A stretch of DNA of 62,732 nt from NCBI GenBank assembly GCA_964613385.1, contig CAZTGZ010000015.1:1-62732 (forward strand). The letters are read 5' to 3'. The notes below the pieces were generated by a model. That model had not been told where the DNA came from. It saw only the letters and a program-made list of their open reading frames with translations, and made no database searches. Below are positions 8,084 through 16,867 of the stretch, piece by piece. A program made the translations under genes and the position numbers. This DNA comes from CAZTGZ01 sp964613385 (GTDB taxonomy: Bacteria > Bacteroidota > Bacteroidia > NS11-12g > UBA9320). Numbering within the stretch: position 1 is the stretch's first letter; every line of letters starts with the position of its first letter.

Positions 8084-8629
8084 ATGAACAAAATTTTTAC
8101 GTTAATCGGAGTACTGCTTTTTTCTATGAATTTGTCCGCGCAAACGGAAGAACCTTTTCCAATGGACCCGGACAAGCCTGAGGCCAAATGGGAGGGCGTA
8201 GTGTCTGTAAATGGGGTGAATACAGATGAATTGTATCAACGGGGATTGGCTTGGATGAATTCATTTTATACGAATCCGGCCGGGGTGATAAAATTGCAGG
8301 ATCCAAAAGGAGAATTGGAGGGAAAGGCCAGGTTTAAACTGAATAATAAGGACAAAAAAGGCATAGTTACCCCAAGTGGAGGATTTGTGGAATACACCAT
8401 ACATTTAATGTTTAAGGATGGCCGATATCGCTACGAAATCACCCGTGTACACTGGGTTACTCAGTCATATTATGATGTGAGCAAATGGGCAGATTCAAAA
8501 CAAGCCAATTACCAGGCTGATACTTTTAATTTTTACATTGAGCAGACCAATACCTATATGGAAAATCTGCTCGATTCTTTGGAGGAAGCCATGAAAAAAG
8601 CGCCTGCCAAAGAAAAATCGGATTGGTAG
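8084..8629 (+). CDS. DUF4468-type exported protein
   Basis: A 181-residue protein with a signal peptide (1-19, ending NLSA before QTEEPFP). The body fits the DUF4468 (TBP-like fold) layout: VVSVNGVNTDELYQRGLAWM, then a beta segment GGFVEYTIHLMFKDGRYRYEI and a C-terminal helix rich in acidic and basic residues. Proteins with this domain are common secreted proteins of Bacteroidota without known function. It has its own promoter and is convergent with a small zinc-ribbon gene that ends one base after its stop. Confidence 0.75.
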   Translation: MNKIFTLIGVLLFSMNLSAQTEEPFPMDPDKPEAKWEGVVSVNGVNTDELYQRGLAWMNSFYTNPAGVIKLQDPKGELEGKARFKLNNKDKKGIVTPSGGFVEYTIHLMFKDGRYRYEITRVHWVTQSYYDVSKWADSKQANYQADTFNFYIEQTNTYMENLLDSLEEAMKKAPAKEKSDW

Positions 8630-8630
8630 A

Positions 8631-8807
8631 TCAGGCTCTCCAAAACGACTTACAAGTCTTACATCTGACAATAAGATGGCTGAACCATCGGGCTGGGATC
8701 CCCAGTTTTAGCAGGAACTTTTCAATTTTGTTCAGCAGGGCTGAAGAACTCACCGGCCGGTATTCGAAGCGGTGATGGTGGCAATTGGGACATGTAGCGC
8801 TGATCAT
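8631..8807 (-). CDS. Small zinc-ribbon protein
   Basis: A 58-residue protein starting MISATCPNCHHHRFEY and ending with CKTCKSFWRA. The two C-x2-C pairs, about 45 residues apart, form a probable treble-clef or zinc-ribbon site. An upstream in-frame start at 8837 would add ten residues, but homology-like sequence begins at the internal ATG, so I chose that. No partner or function is evident. It is convergent with the DUF4468 gene, with only one base between the two stops. Confidence 0.5.
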   Translation of the reverse strand: MISATCPNCHHHRFEYRPVSSSALLNKIEKFLLKLGIPARWFSHLIVRCKTCKSFWRA

Positions 8808-8893
8808 AACAGTAAGTTTTATGTTAAGATAACACATGAGGTGCCGAAAGTAAATGCCGAAATAATAAATTTTACGCTACTCTGACGTCAATC

Positions 8894-9880
8894 TTAAAAC
8901 CCGTAAATAATTTGGGTTTGCCATTTGGTACTGTCTTCTTCGTTGCGTGCCCAGTACTTATAACGTTCTATTACCGGACGTTTAAAATTCAGGTCTTCGG
9001 TTTCCAGATAAGCCCGGATGTATCGATGTGCACGACTGCGATCCTGAGATGCACCAAAGACCAAAGTCTCATAATATCCGGGATATTTATAAATATACAT
9101 TCCTTCCCATCGAATGGTATCTATCGGGGCTTCATTGAGTCCTTCGTCTTTCTTAACCCTGCCCATCAACACGTCTGAAGGATTGAACGACCCATCAAGG
9201 GCGTATATAAAGGCACAGAGTTCATCGCTCAAAACGGTGCTTTCCACTTGTTTTATCCTATCCAGATCGGTCCATACCTTTAATTGCCATTCATCATAGG
9301 GCAACGCAATGCTGTCGGCTCTCATTCCTTTCAGGGTTAACCACCTCCATTTCAAGTCTTTGGCATCCGGTAAGGTTTCTACTTTCGCGCAATGTGCTGC
9401 CAATAACTGAAGTTGTTCACTCAATACCGGTTTAAATTTAGCAGGTAGAAAGAGTTGCCAGATTCTAAAGAAAAAAGGCACTTTCATCTCAAATTGTAAG
9501 GATATTTCTGAAGAGTCACCCTCACTTCTCACTTCATAAATTCCTTTTCCTTTTACCCCATATGGTTCTGAAAAAATCCATTCAAACTCTTGATTGCGGA
9601 TTTCTGTTACTCCTAAAAATCCATCCGCAGACCATGCAAATGCCCTGGATTCGGGCGCTTGAGATGCGGGTTTCCATGCTACCTTTTTTTCAAATGCATT
9701 CCAGGCATTCTGGTGTACAGATGGTGGAAATTGATTCCATTCGAAGCGTATGATGTCCGGCTTTTGAGCAATTTTCTGTTTCTCGGTGAAGGTCCAGGTT
9801 CCGGGAATGCTCAGGTTGATTAAAAGGAAAATCCCGAACAGAAGAGAACCGAAAAATATGATTATGCGCAGAATGTTCAA
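8894..9880 (-). CDS. Membrane-anchored SRPBCC/GyrI-like domain protein
   Basis: One N-terminal transmembrane helix (ILRIIIFFGSLLFGIFLLIN) is followed by an SRPBCC-like ligand-binding domain and a second half resembling the GyrI-like effector-binding fold (RWEGMYIYKYPGYYETL, ending VIERYKYWARNEEDSTKW). Both folds bind small hydrophobic molecules, but no ligand is known. The frame is open to a TTG at 9925, but a perfect -7 box lies inside that extension (9919 to 9912), so the TTG at 9880, which gives a compact signal-anchor start MNILRIII, is more likely. The neighbouring gene on the plus strand is divergent. Confidence 0.65.
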   Translation of the reverse strand: MNILRIIIFFGSLLFGIFLLINLSIPGTWTFTEKQKIAQKPDIIRFEWNQFPPSVHQNAWNAFEKKVAWKPASQAPESRAFAWSADGFLGVTEIRNQEFEWIFSEPYGVKGKGIYEVRSEGDSSEISLQFEMKVPFFFRIWQLFLPAKFKPVLSEQLQLLAAHCAKVETLPDAKDLKWRWLTLKGMRADSIALPYDEWQLKVWTDLDRIKQVESTVLSDELCAFIYALDGSFNPSDVLMGRVKKDEGLNEAPIDTIRWEGMYIYKYPGYYETLVFGASQDRSRAHRYIRAYLETEDLNFKRPVIERYKYWARNEEDSTKWQTQIIYGF

Positions 9881-9911
9881 AACAGATAGGAGCGTTAGTT
9901 GATCACCAAAG

Positions 9912-9919
9912 CAAAAATA
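9912..9919 (-). promoter_or_regulatory. -7 box for the SRPBCC/GyrI-like gene
   Basis: TATTTTTG on the minus strand matches TAnnTTTG. It falls inside the longest open frame of the gene it serves, which excludes the TTG at 9925 and points to the start at 9880. Confidence 0.5.
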
Positions 9920-9969
9920 ATTCAAAATTGAACCTTCGAACTATTGGGCTGTTGTACTATTTTGCACAT

Positions 9970-11064
9970 ATGAAGGGCTTTTCATTCACATCGTACCGCG
10001 AAAATGCCGGCGCAACTCCATTTGAGCGATTGCTGAAGCTCTTCAGTGAGTTATTGCTGTATACCAGCGGAGATGTGGACGAGGCTATGGATTGGATGAG
10101 AGAATTGGATGAGGAGTACAAACTCAGCCGGCCTTCCTATTCGCTGGATGATTTTGAAAGAGATTTGCGAAAGAAGGGATATGTTGTTGAACGAGATCAT
10201 ACGGGCACATTGAAACCCGGCGCCGCCATGGAACAATTGGTCAGAAGTAGCGCCATGGAGGAAATTTTCGGCAAGTTGAGAAACGCAGGTAGAGGTTCAC
10301 ACCGATTAAAGGGAAACGGCGATGGAGATGAGTTGAGTGAGGGCATTCGCCCGTATCAGTTTGGGGACTTAGCCAGTGGGATATTATTGGATGAGAGCAT
10401 AAAAAATGCAGTTCAAAGACCCGGGGCTCATGATCTGCAACTCAGACCCGATGATTTGATGGTGAGGGAGATGGATAAAAAGGTGGGAGTAGCAACCGTA
10501 TTACTTATCGATATTTCTCACAGTATGATTTTGTACGGTGAAGACCGAATTACTCCAGCAAAAAAAGTAGCCCTGGCTTTAGGGGAGCTCATTACCCGTA
10601 AATACACCGGTGACTCATTGGATATTGTGGTATTCGGTGATGATGCAAGACCGGTTCAACTCAAGGATCTGATGTATTTGCAGGTTGGACCTTACCACAC
10701 CAATACCGTTGCCGGATTGCAGTTGGCAAGAGATATTCTGCGCAAAAAACACCAACCAAATAAGCAAATTATCATGATCACGGATGGGAAACCGAGTTGC
10801 ATAAAAATGGGAGGAGAATATTACAAAAACAGTTTGGGGCTGGATAGGATTATCGTGAATCGCACCTTAAATGAGGCTTCGGCATGCCGTAGAGCCGGAA
10901 TTCATATCACAACATTTATGATCGCAAGAGATCACTACCTGCAACAATTTATCAGTGAATTCACGCGCTCTTGTCAGGGGAAGGCGTATTATGCCGGGCT
11001 TGAAGGTCTGGGAAAATTTGTATTTGAAGATTTTGAAAGAAACAGAAAGAAATGGATAGGGTAA
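9970..11064 (+). CDS. VWA domain protein, partner of the downstream AAA ATPase
   Basis: A soluble protein of about 364 residues. The N-terminal half is alpha-helical and charged. The C-terminal half is a von Willebrand A domain with a complete MIDAS: LLIDISHSM (D-x-S-x-S), a Thr in HTNTVAGL, and ITDGKPS. It overlaps the AAA gene by 13 bp. VWA proteins of this kind work with MoxR/Mg-chelatase-type ATPases, probably coupling ATP use to metal-dependent binding of a client. A TTG at 9928 would add 14 residues, but the ATG at 9970 lies five bases after a -7-like box (CTATTTTG, 9957-9964). Client and pathway are unknown. Confidence 0.8.
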   Translation: MKGFSFTSYRENAGATPFERLLKLFSELLLYTSGDVDEAMDWMRELDEEYKLSRPSYSLDDFERDLRKKGYVVERDHTGTLKPGAAMEQLVRSSAMEEIFGKLRNAGRGSHRLKGNGDGDELSEGIRPYQFGDLASGILLDESIKNAVQRPGAHDLQLRPDDLMVREMDKKVGVATVLLIDISHSMILYGEDRITPAKKVALALGELITRKYTGDSLDIVVFGDDARPVQLKDLMYLQVGPYHTNTVAGLQLARDILRKKHQPNKQIIMITDGKPSCIKMGGEYYKNSLGLDRIIVNRTLNEASACRRAGIHITTFMIARDHYLQQFISEFTRSCQGKAYYAGLEGLGKFVFEDFERNRKKWIG

Positions 11065-12518
11065 AGGAAATAAAAACCTTGGGTGAACTGAAGAAAGGCG
11101 GTTATAAACCGTTGAGTATCAAAGAAGAAATCAGAAGCAATCTCCTGATTGCTCTTCAAAAGGGTCAGCCCGTTTTTGAAGGTATCATTGGTTATGAAGA
11201 AACGGTCATTCCCGATATTCAACGCGCCATTCTCAGCCGGCATAATATCAATCTCCTGGGACTTCGCGGACAGGCTAAAACGCGGATAGCCAGAGCCATG
11301 GTTGCATTGTTGGATGAGTACATTCCGGTAGTAAAGGGAAGTGAATTGAACGACGACCCTTTACATCCTGTTTCTTTTTTTGCGAAAAGTACGATTCTTG
11401 CGTTGGGAGACGAAACTCCTGTTGAATGGAAGCACCGCTCCGAGAGATATATAGAGAAGCTGGCTACACCTGATGTGAATGTGGCTGATTTAATTGGTGA
11501 TATTGATCCAATGCGGGCGGTGAATGAGAAATTGTCCTATAACGATGAAAGGGTCATTCATTTCGGATTGATCCCCAGAGCAAACCGCTGCATTTTTGTA
11601 CTTAACGAAATACCCGATCTTCAGGCCAGAATACAGGTGGCGCTTTTCAATATTTTACAGGAAGGAGATATTCAAATTCGTGGCTTTACCCTTCGCATTC
11701 CCTTAGACGTTCAATTTGTGTTTACGGCCAATCCGGAAGATTATACCCAAAGAGGTTCAATCGTTACGCCATTAAAAGATAGAATCGGCTCTCAAATCAT
11801 GACACATTATCCTCAAAATACGAAAATTGCCATGGAGATAACCGCACAAGAGGCTTCCATTACCAAAACGCAAAGTGATAAAATCTCTTGTCATGTCCTG
11901 ATCCGCGAATTGGTTGAACAGATTGGTTTTGAAGCCCGCGAGAATGAATATATTGATGCCAAGAGTGGTGTAAGTGCAAGAATGGGCATTTCAGCGCTTG
12001 AATTGGTTTACAGTGCTGCCGAATTGAGGGCCATTCGAAATGGAGATAAAAAAACGTCAATCCGCATTTCGGATGTTTATCATGCCATACCTGCCATTAC
12101 CGGAAAGGTTGAAATGGTATATGAAGGAGAACAGGAAGGTGCATCCAATGTGGCACACATACTCATTGGTAGGGCCATTCGAACTCTGTATGCTACGTAT
12201 TTTCCTGATCCTGAACACAGCAACAAAAAAGAACTCATGGAAACAGAGAGAATCATCTCTAGTTTTGAAAAAGGTCATCAGGTTCATTTGCCGGATGATT
12301 GCAGTGATCGGGAGTATGCCATGCGTTTGAACAGTGTGGATGGATTGGCTAATTTTACCTCAATCTATCACCCGGATCACGGCAAAATGGATACTTTTTT
12401 ATGGATGGAATTCGTTTTACATGGACTTTCGGAATTTTCACGAATTGGGAAGGAGAGAATCACCAATGGCGTTAATTTCAATGATCTTTTGGGGAGCATG
12501 ATGAATTTTAATGATTAA
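11052..12518 (+). CDS. MoxR/Mg-chelatase-type AAA+ ATPase
   Basis: A 488-residue ATPase. Walker A is GLRGQAKT (70-77), the G-x-x-G-x-A-K-T form of MoxR and Mg-chelatase I proteins. Walker B reads IFVLNEIPDL, with Asn185 before Glu186 in place of the usual Asp-Glu; my recollection is that this is normal for this branch (F-x-x-N-E-x-P-D-L). A sensor region TANPEDYTQRGSIVTPLKDR follows. It is translationally tied to the VWA gene before it (13-bp overlap) and the DUF3089 gene after it (8-bp overlap). Likely role: a chaperone-like or remodelling ATPase acting with the VWA protein. It should not be taken for a true magnesium chelatase, since no tetrapyrrole genes are nearby. Confidence 0.85.
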   Translation: MDRVKEIKTLGELKKGGYKPLSIKEEIRSNLLIALQKGQPVFEGIIGYEETVIPDIQRAILSRHNINLLGLRGQAKTRIARAMVALLDEYIPVVKGSELNDDPLHPVSFFAKSTILALGDETPVEWKHRSERYIEKLATPDVNVADLIGDIDPMRAVNEKLSYNDERVIHFGLIPRANRCIFVLNEIPDLQARIQVALFNILQEGDIQIRGFTLRIPLDVQFVFTANPEDYTQRGSIVTPLKDRIGSQIMTHYPQNTKIAMEITAQEASITKTQSDKISCHVLIRELVEQIGFEARENEYIDAKSGVSARMGISALELVYSAAELRAIRNGDKKTSIRISDVYHAIPAITGKVEMVYEGEQEGASNVAHILIGRAIRTLYATYFPDPEHSNKKELMETERIISSFEKGHQVHLPDDCSDREYAMRLNSVDGLANFTSIYHPDHGKMDTFLWMEFVLHGLSEFSRIGKERITNGVNFNDLLGSMMNFND

Positions 12519-13548
12519 AGAAGTATTCCGAACTTTCTGGATATGGTTCGGTTTGATATCCTCCGGCGCGCTCGCCCAACCTCTGGATTATACACCCTTG
12601 TCAAATTGGTATGCGCATCCTGACCTGGCCGATGTAGCTGACAAATTACCGCAGAACTACACAGAAGCACAGGAAGATTCCCTTCAAAAGGGAGATGTGT
12701 TTTTTATTCATACAACCACATTGCTAAATTATCCCGGTTCCAATGACCGGCTTAAAACGCCCAGTACCAAAAGAATGGCCCGAACCCTGATCATGAGCCA
12801 ATCGAGCGCATTTGGTTATTGTTATCGCATTTGGGCGCCTAAATATAGACAGGTATCTCTGCATCGGTTAAAACATCCCGGTAAAAAGACAGACAAGGCT
12901 CTGGACAAAGCTTACCTGGATATAGAAGCAGCCTTTCTCCATTTTATATCCGAAACCAGGGACAGGCCATTTGTGATTGCAGCGCATGGACAAGGTAGTT
13001 ATATGGCCTGGCGCTTACTGAAGGAAATAGTCGATTCCAACCCTTCAATCCGGAAACGAATGGTGTATGCTTCACTGGCAGGATTTCCCATGACGCTGCA
13101 CGAAATTGGGCAGTTGGACTCTATTAAATATTGCCATGATCCAAATGAAACCGGTTGCATGCTCAATTGGCAGACTATTGGAAAACACGGCTATAAGGAA
13201 CCGGTGAGTAGAATGCGCAAAACCTGGGGATTTAAAAATGTAAGCGCTGACAGCACCATATGGTTGTGCATCAATCCAATTACCTGGAAATCAGACCATT
13301 TAGTTTCGAGTCCGGAATTGCATTTGGGAAGTGCAAAGACCATACACAACAACAAGGATTATAAAATTGTCATGACCGGACATATAGAAGCCGGGATTAG
13401 CGAAGGTTTTGTCCAAATCAATAAACCCAAAGCTACTTTGTTCAATTCAACCGGCAGAAATTATCACATGTATGATTATCAGCTCTTTTATCTGAATATT
13501 AAAGATAACAGCTGCGAACGGCTGTATCATTGGTTTAAAAGCGAATAA
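12511..13548 (+). CDS. DUF3089 family exported protein lacking the usual nucleophile serine
   Basis: A 345-residue protein with a signal peptide (about 1-22, ending ALAQ). DUF3089 features are clear: GDVFFIHTTT, FGYCYRIWAPKYRQVSL and RPFVIAAHGQGSY. The last motif corresponds to the nucleophile elbow of alpha/beta hydrolases, normally H-S-Q-G in this family, but here it reads H-G-Q-G (codon GGA), so the expected serine is missing. A serine three residues later cannot simply replace it. It overlaps the AAA gene by 8 bp and the converging DUF5686 gene by 14 bp. The function of the family is unknown, and this copy may be a non-catalytic binding protein. Confidence 0.75.
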   Translation: MIKEVFRTFWIWFGLISSGALAQPLDYTPLSNWYAHPDLADVADKLPQNYTEAQEDSLQKGDVFFIHTTTLLNYPGSNDRLKTPSTKRMARTLIMSQSSAFGYCYRIWAPKYRQVSLHRLKHPGKKTDKALDKAYLDIEAAFLHFISETRDRPFVIAAHGQGSYMAWRLLKEIVDSNPSIRKRMVYASLAGFPMTLHEIGQLDSIKYCHDPNETGCMLNWQTIGKHGYKEPVSRMRKTWGFKNVSADSTIWLCINPITWKSDHLVSSPELHLGSAKTIHNNKDYKIVMTGHIEAGISEGFVQINKPKATLFNSTGRNYHMYDYQLFYLNIKDNSCERLYHWFKSE

Positions 13549-16048
13549 CTATTCCTCCTTTTACAGCAAACGGAGCGGCATCCGGATGCTCGAGATACGA
13601 GAAACGGTGGATAAAATCTACCCGAAGTACTTTAAAAATGTTCTCGATCCCATAGCCAAATTCAACATAAGGTCTATCATCAAATCGGCCTATGCTGCTT
13701 ATTTTGTTCCCTTCTTTATCTGCTGTGGGAATGAGCGAGTAATTGGCATCACTAATGCTGCCCAAAACAGCCTTGGCATTCACAAATTCGCGCAATTTGA
13801 AACGTTTGAGTAATGGCATGCGGTTGAAAAACAGTCCATTGAATTGATGCTCATAATGCACTGAAACATACTGATCGGCCACAAATTCATAGAAACTCAT
13901 AAGATTATAGGCCCCTTTACTGCTGAAATAGCTCGGATTACCTCTTTGTATGTCTAACAGAGGATAGGGAATGGTACCGAAGGTTTTGCCGGCGCGAATG
14001 TTGTATTCAAATGTTCCCAGATTGCCCAATGAATTGAATTGCCAGATATGAACCCCAACTTTCTGATAATTAAAATCTCCGCCGAGCAATCCTTTGAATC
14101 CTTTGGTATAACTCAAAGTAACGACAGGCGCTTTATAATTTCCCAAGCCCATTCTTTCGTATTTGCGTATGATAAATAATTCTTTTCGGGACAGCCTGCC
14201 TTCAAGGGTCACGGAAACATTATCGAAATCGGATGCCATGTTTGAATTCGAACCGAGTTCCGGATTCTGGTAATGGCTGAAGTAAAAATCACCGTAACGC
14301 TCGAAGTTGTAGTACTTTTTTTGAAGGAAAAATCTTTGGACATATCCTTTCATAAATTCAGATTCCCCGTAAAAGTTGTATTCCATCGCCCGGTTCAATT
14401 GGGTTGATCCGAAGGTTGAAAAATTGTCGAACAATACAGCCGTACCGTAATTTTTGTCGGTGAGCCCGATTAGTTCCACATCATTCTTCATAAAGAGACC
14501 TAATTTGGTCCATTTCTTTCTCGATAGAACATATTCAGACCTAAATCCATATTTCCATTGATGATCACCGAACCCATAAGCACCATATCCACTCAGGTAA
14601 AGATTGGGAAACAAATCCGGGGTTGTTCTGAATCCAATTCTGGTTCTAAACCCTTCTAATTGATTATAGCCTGCGAGATACGAGTATGGACCCAACTCTA
14701 TTTTTCCATTTCCGATGGTTTTATAACCTTCAACCAGAAGTTCTACAACATCCACATATGTTTTTATAACAGGCTGATTCTTAAGCGAATCCACCATGTT
14801 ATAGATTTTCATATCGCTTTGATTCAATTGTTCATGTCTGGTAGTATCCCAATAATCTGAATTGCGATTATAAGCCAGGGGATCTATGCTAATTTTCTCT
14901 TCATAGAATTTGATCGGCCGGTTGGTATTGACCTTAAAGTTCTTATTTGAATTATAATACAGGCCAATCATTCCGACAGTATTGGGAGAGAGCTCACTGA
15001 TGTCAATTAGAACCCTGGTTTTTCGGGGCAAATAAGTTCCGGGTTCTACCTCCTCCATTTCCTGCTGAATTTTCATTTTTTCCACGAAGTTTAAATTGGC
15101 TTCTTTCGTGATTTCTAAATTCAGTTGCTTCAGGGCAAACGAACTATCTGTAATCCATATGGTTCCGGTAAATACCAGGTCTCTTTTGTTCTTGGGATTT
15201 ACCTGAATCACATAGCATTTCTCCCCATCGATATAGACGCTGTCGGTCAATGTAAAGACATAATATGCCCACGATAGGATAGATATAGGTGAGATAAAAT
15301 CCTTATCTAATATGTACAGGTTATTTTCATTAAAATTATACTGTTGCCAGGTAGAACCCAATACCTGAGCAATATAGCTGTCCTCACCAACACCCACTCC
15401 TTTTACCTGGGTGGCATGAATCACTTCTTTGGTTCTTCTGGGTAATTTTTTAAAATAAAAATCCGTCATGGTTTCACTTACAAATACCGGAACCACGGGA
15501 ATGGCACTATCAACACTCAGGCTTGAAATGGTATCAAACATGGATTCCATAGCCTGAAATACCTTGCGTTTCTTAAAATTATCAGAAATGTTGTCAACGG
15601 CAAGTTGAATTCGGTTATAGCTTTCGTATTCATACGATTCAAGCTTTTCTATGTTATAGTCTTTTTTGTTCTTCTGAGCTTCCCTGATGATACGTTCTGC
15701 GGGATTTACGCCGGGTTTAATCACAACTTCTTTCAATACACCATCACTGGTCAATGCGAAATTTATCGTTTGGCTTCCGCTCGTTACCGGTTTGGTAACA
15801 CGTTGATAGCCCACGTAAGAGACGGTAATAGAGTCAACGGATATCGGTGAGGATAAGGTAAAGAACCCGTCAAAATCAGAGACGGTTCCGATTTGTGTAC
15901 CAACGAATCGCACATTTACAAAAGGAAGGGCTTCACCGGTTTCGGCATCGCTTACTTTCCCCTTCACCACTGCAAATTGCGCCTGTGTGCTGTGATATCC
16001 AGCGATGCAAAGGAGCAATAAAATTTGGCGGAGCATATATTTTCCCAC
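13535..16048 (-). CDS. DUF5686 outer membrane protein with carboxypeptidase-like N-terminal domain
   Basis: An 837-residue envelope protein with a signal peptide (about 1-23). Residues 25-105 form a carboxypeptidase-D-regulatory-like Ig domain (VVKGKVSDAETGEALPFVNV ... SVSYVGYQR pattern), as found at the front of TonB-dependent proteins. The long remainder is DUF5686, with a final beta-barrel part rich in aromatic strands and ending VKGGIVIRF. The family is widespread in Bacteroidota and unassigned; the combination suggests a barrel with a surface or periplasmic domain. It follows the alpha/beta hydrolase and ald genes on the same strand with 25-26 bp gaps, so cotranscription is likely. Confidence 0.82.
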   Translation of the reverse strand: MGKYMLRQILLLLCIAGYHSTQAQFAVVKGKVSDAETGEALPFVNVRFVGTQIGTVSDFDGFFTLSSPISVDSITVSYVGYQRVTKPVTSGSQTINFALTSDGVLKEVVIKPGVNPAERIIREAQKNKKDYNIEKLESYEYESYNRIQLAVDNISDNFKKRKVFQAMESMFDTISSLSVDSAIPVVPVFVSETMTDFYFKKLPRRTKEVIHATQVKGVGVGEDSYIAQVLGSTWQQYNFNENNLYILDKDFISPISILSWAYYVFTLTDSVYIDGEKCYVIQVNPKNKRDLVFTGTIWITDSSFALKQLNLEITKEANLNFVEKMKIQQEMEEVEPGTYLPRKTRVLIDISELSPNTVGMIGLYYNSNKNFKVNTNRPIKFYEEKISIDPLAYNRNSDYWDTTRHEQLNQSDMKIYNMVDSLKNQPVIKTYVDVVELLVEGYKTIGNGKIELGPYSYLAGYNQLEGFRTRIGFRTTPDLFPNLYLSGYGAYGFGDHQWKYGFRSEYVLSRKKWTKLGLFMKNDVELIGLTDKNYGTAVLFDNFSTFGSTQLNRAMEYNFYGESEFMKGYVQRFFLQKKYYNFERYGDFYFSHYQNPELGSNSNMASDFDNVSVTLEGRLSRKELFIIRKYERMGLGNYKAPVVTLSYTKGFKGLLGGDFNYQKVGVHIWQFNSLGNLGTFEYNIRAGKTFGTIPYPLLDIQRGNPSYFSSKGAYNLMSFYEFVADQYVSVHYEHQFNGLFFNRMPLLKRFKLREFVNAKAVLGSISDANYSLIPTADKEGNKISSIGRFDDRPYVEFGYGIENIFKVLRVDFIHRFSYLEHPDAAPFAVKGGIVIRF

Positions 16049-16073
16049 ATCGTCAAAAATAATACCAAGTGTC

Positions 16074-16841
16074 CTAACCTTGTAAGAAATCCCTTACACT
16101 TTGAACAAATAAATCGGGCTGATCAGCATGAACCCAATGCCCGGCTCCCGGAATTGTGTCAATATCATAATGGGTGAACCATTCGGAAATTAAGTCTTCG
16201 TCTTTTTGACGAATATAAGGGGATTCAGAACCTCTTATAAAGCGCGTTGGATGACTTACGGGCCAATGAAATGGAATGGCTCCCCTGATTTCATCATAAT
16301 GTTGATAGATAGCCGCTGTGTTCATGCGCAAACGGTAATTTCCCTCAGTTGTGCGGTATAGGCTTTTCATCAGAAACTGAATAATGACCTGATCCTGGAT
16401 ATGATTGCGAAGGATGTTCTCAGCTTCTTCGCGCTTTTCAATTCGATGTTGGTCGATTTCAAGAAGAGCTTTGAAATAGATTGCATGTCCCGGGGCATAT
16501 TCGTCCGGGGAAATATCTGCCACCATCAATTTCTTGAGTAAGTGCGGATATTCATTCGCAAAGGTCATGGCCATTTTACCTCCCATACTATGCCCCAATA
16601 GGTTTATTTCGTTGAGTTTCAGGGTGTCAATTAATTCTGCAACATCCTGAACCATATCAGCATATGACATCTCAGATGCATGTGGAGAACGGCCGTGATT
16701 TCGAAGATCCACGGTTATCACGTGGAAATCAGATTGAAGCTTCCCGGCAATCAGATGCCAGTTGTCTGCCATACCGAAAAGACCATGGGCAATCAGCAGA
16801 GGCGTGCCTCCATTTCCATAAGACTTATGGTATAGTTTCAT
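16074..16841 (-). CDS. Alpha/beta fold hydrolase (YbfF-like esterase)
   Basis: A 255-residue cytoplasmic hydrolase. The start (LLIAHGLFGMADNWHLIA) carries the HG oxyanion-hole motif, and VDLRNHGRSPHASEMSY and LLGHSMGGKMAM give the nucleophile elbow with Ser. The catalytic His is in GAGHWVHADQPDLF. The L-R-N-H-G-R-S and G-H-S-M-G-G-K motifs place it with the YbfF acyl-esterases, which hydrolyse short acyl esters in vitro. It sits 26 bp downstream of ald. The physiological substrate is unknown. Confidence 0.88.
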   Translation of the reverse strand: MKLYHKSYGNGGTPLLIAHGLFGMADNWHLIAGKLQSDFHVITVDLRNHGRSPHASEMSYADMVQDVAELIDTLKLNEINLLGHSMGGKMAMTFANEYPHLLKKLMVADISPDEYAPGHAIYFKALLEIDQHRIEKREEAENILRNHIQDQVIIQFLMKSLYRTTEGNYRLRMNTAAIYQHYDEIRGAIPFHWPVSHPTRFIRGSESPYIRQKDEDLISEWFTHYDIDTIPGAGHWVHADQPDLFVQSVRDFLQG

Positions 16842-16867
16842 TTGCGGATGTGAGCCGCGTGGGTAAA

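Noticed and set aside
11052..12518. True magnesium chelatase subunit
   Set aside because: No chlorophyll or bacteriochlorophyll genes are near, the large ChlH-type subunit is missing, and the pairing with a short VWA protein fits the MoxR-VWA class.
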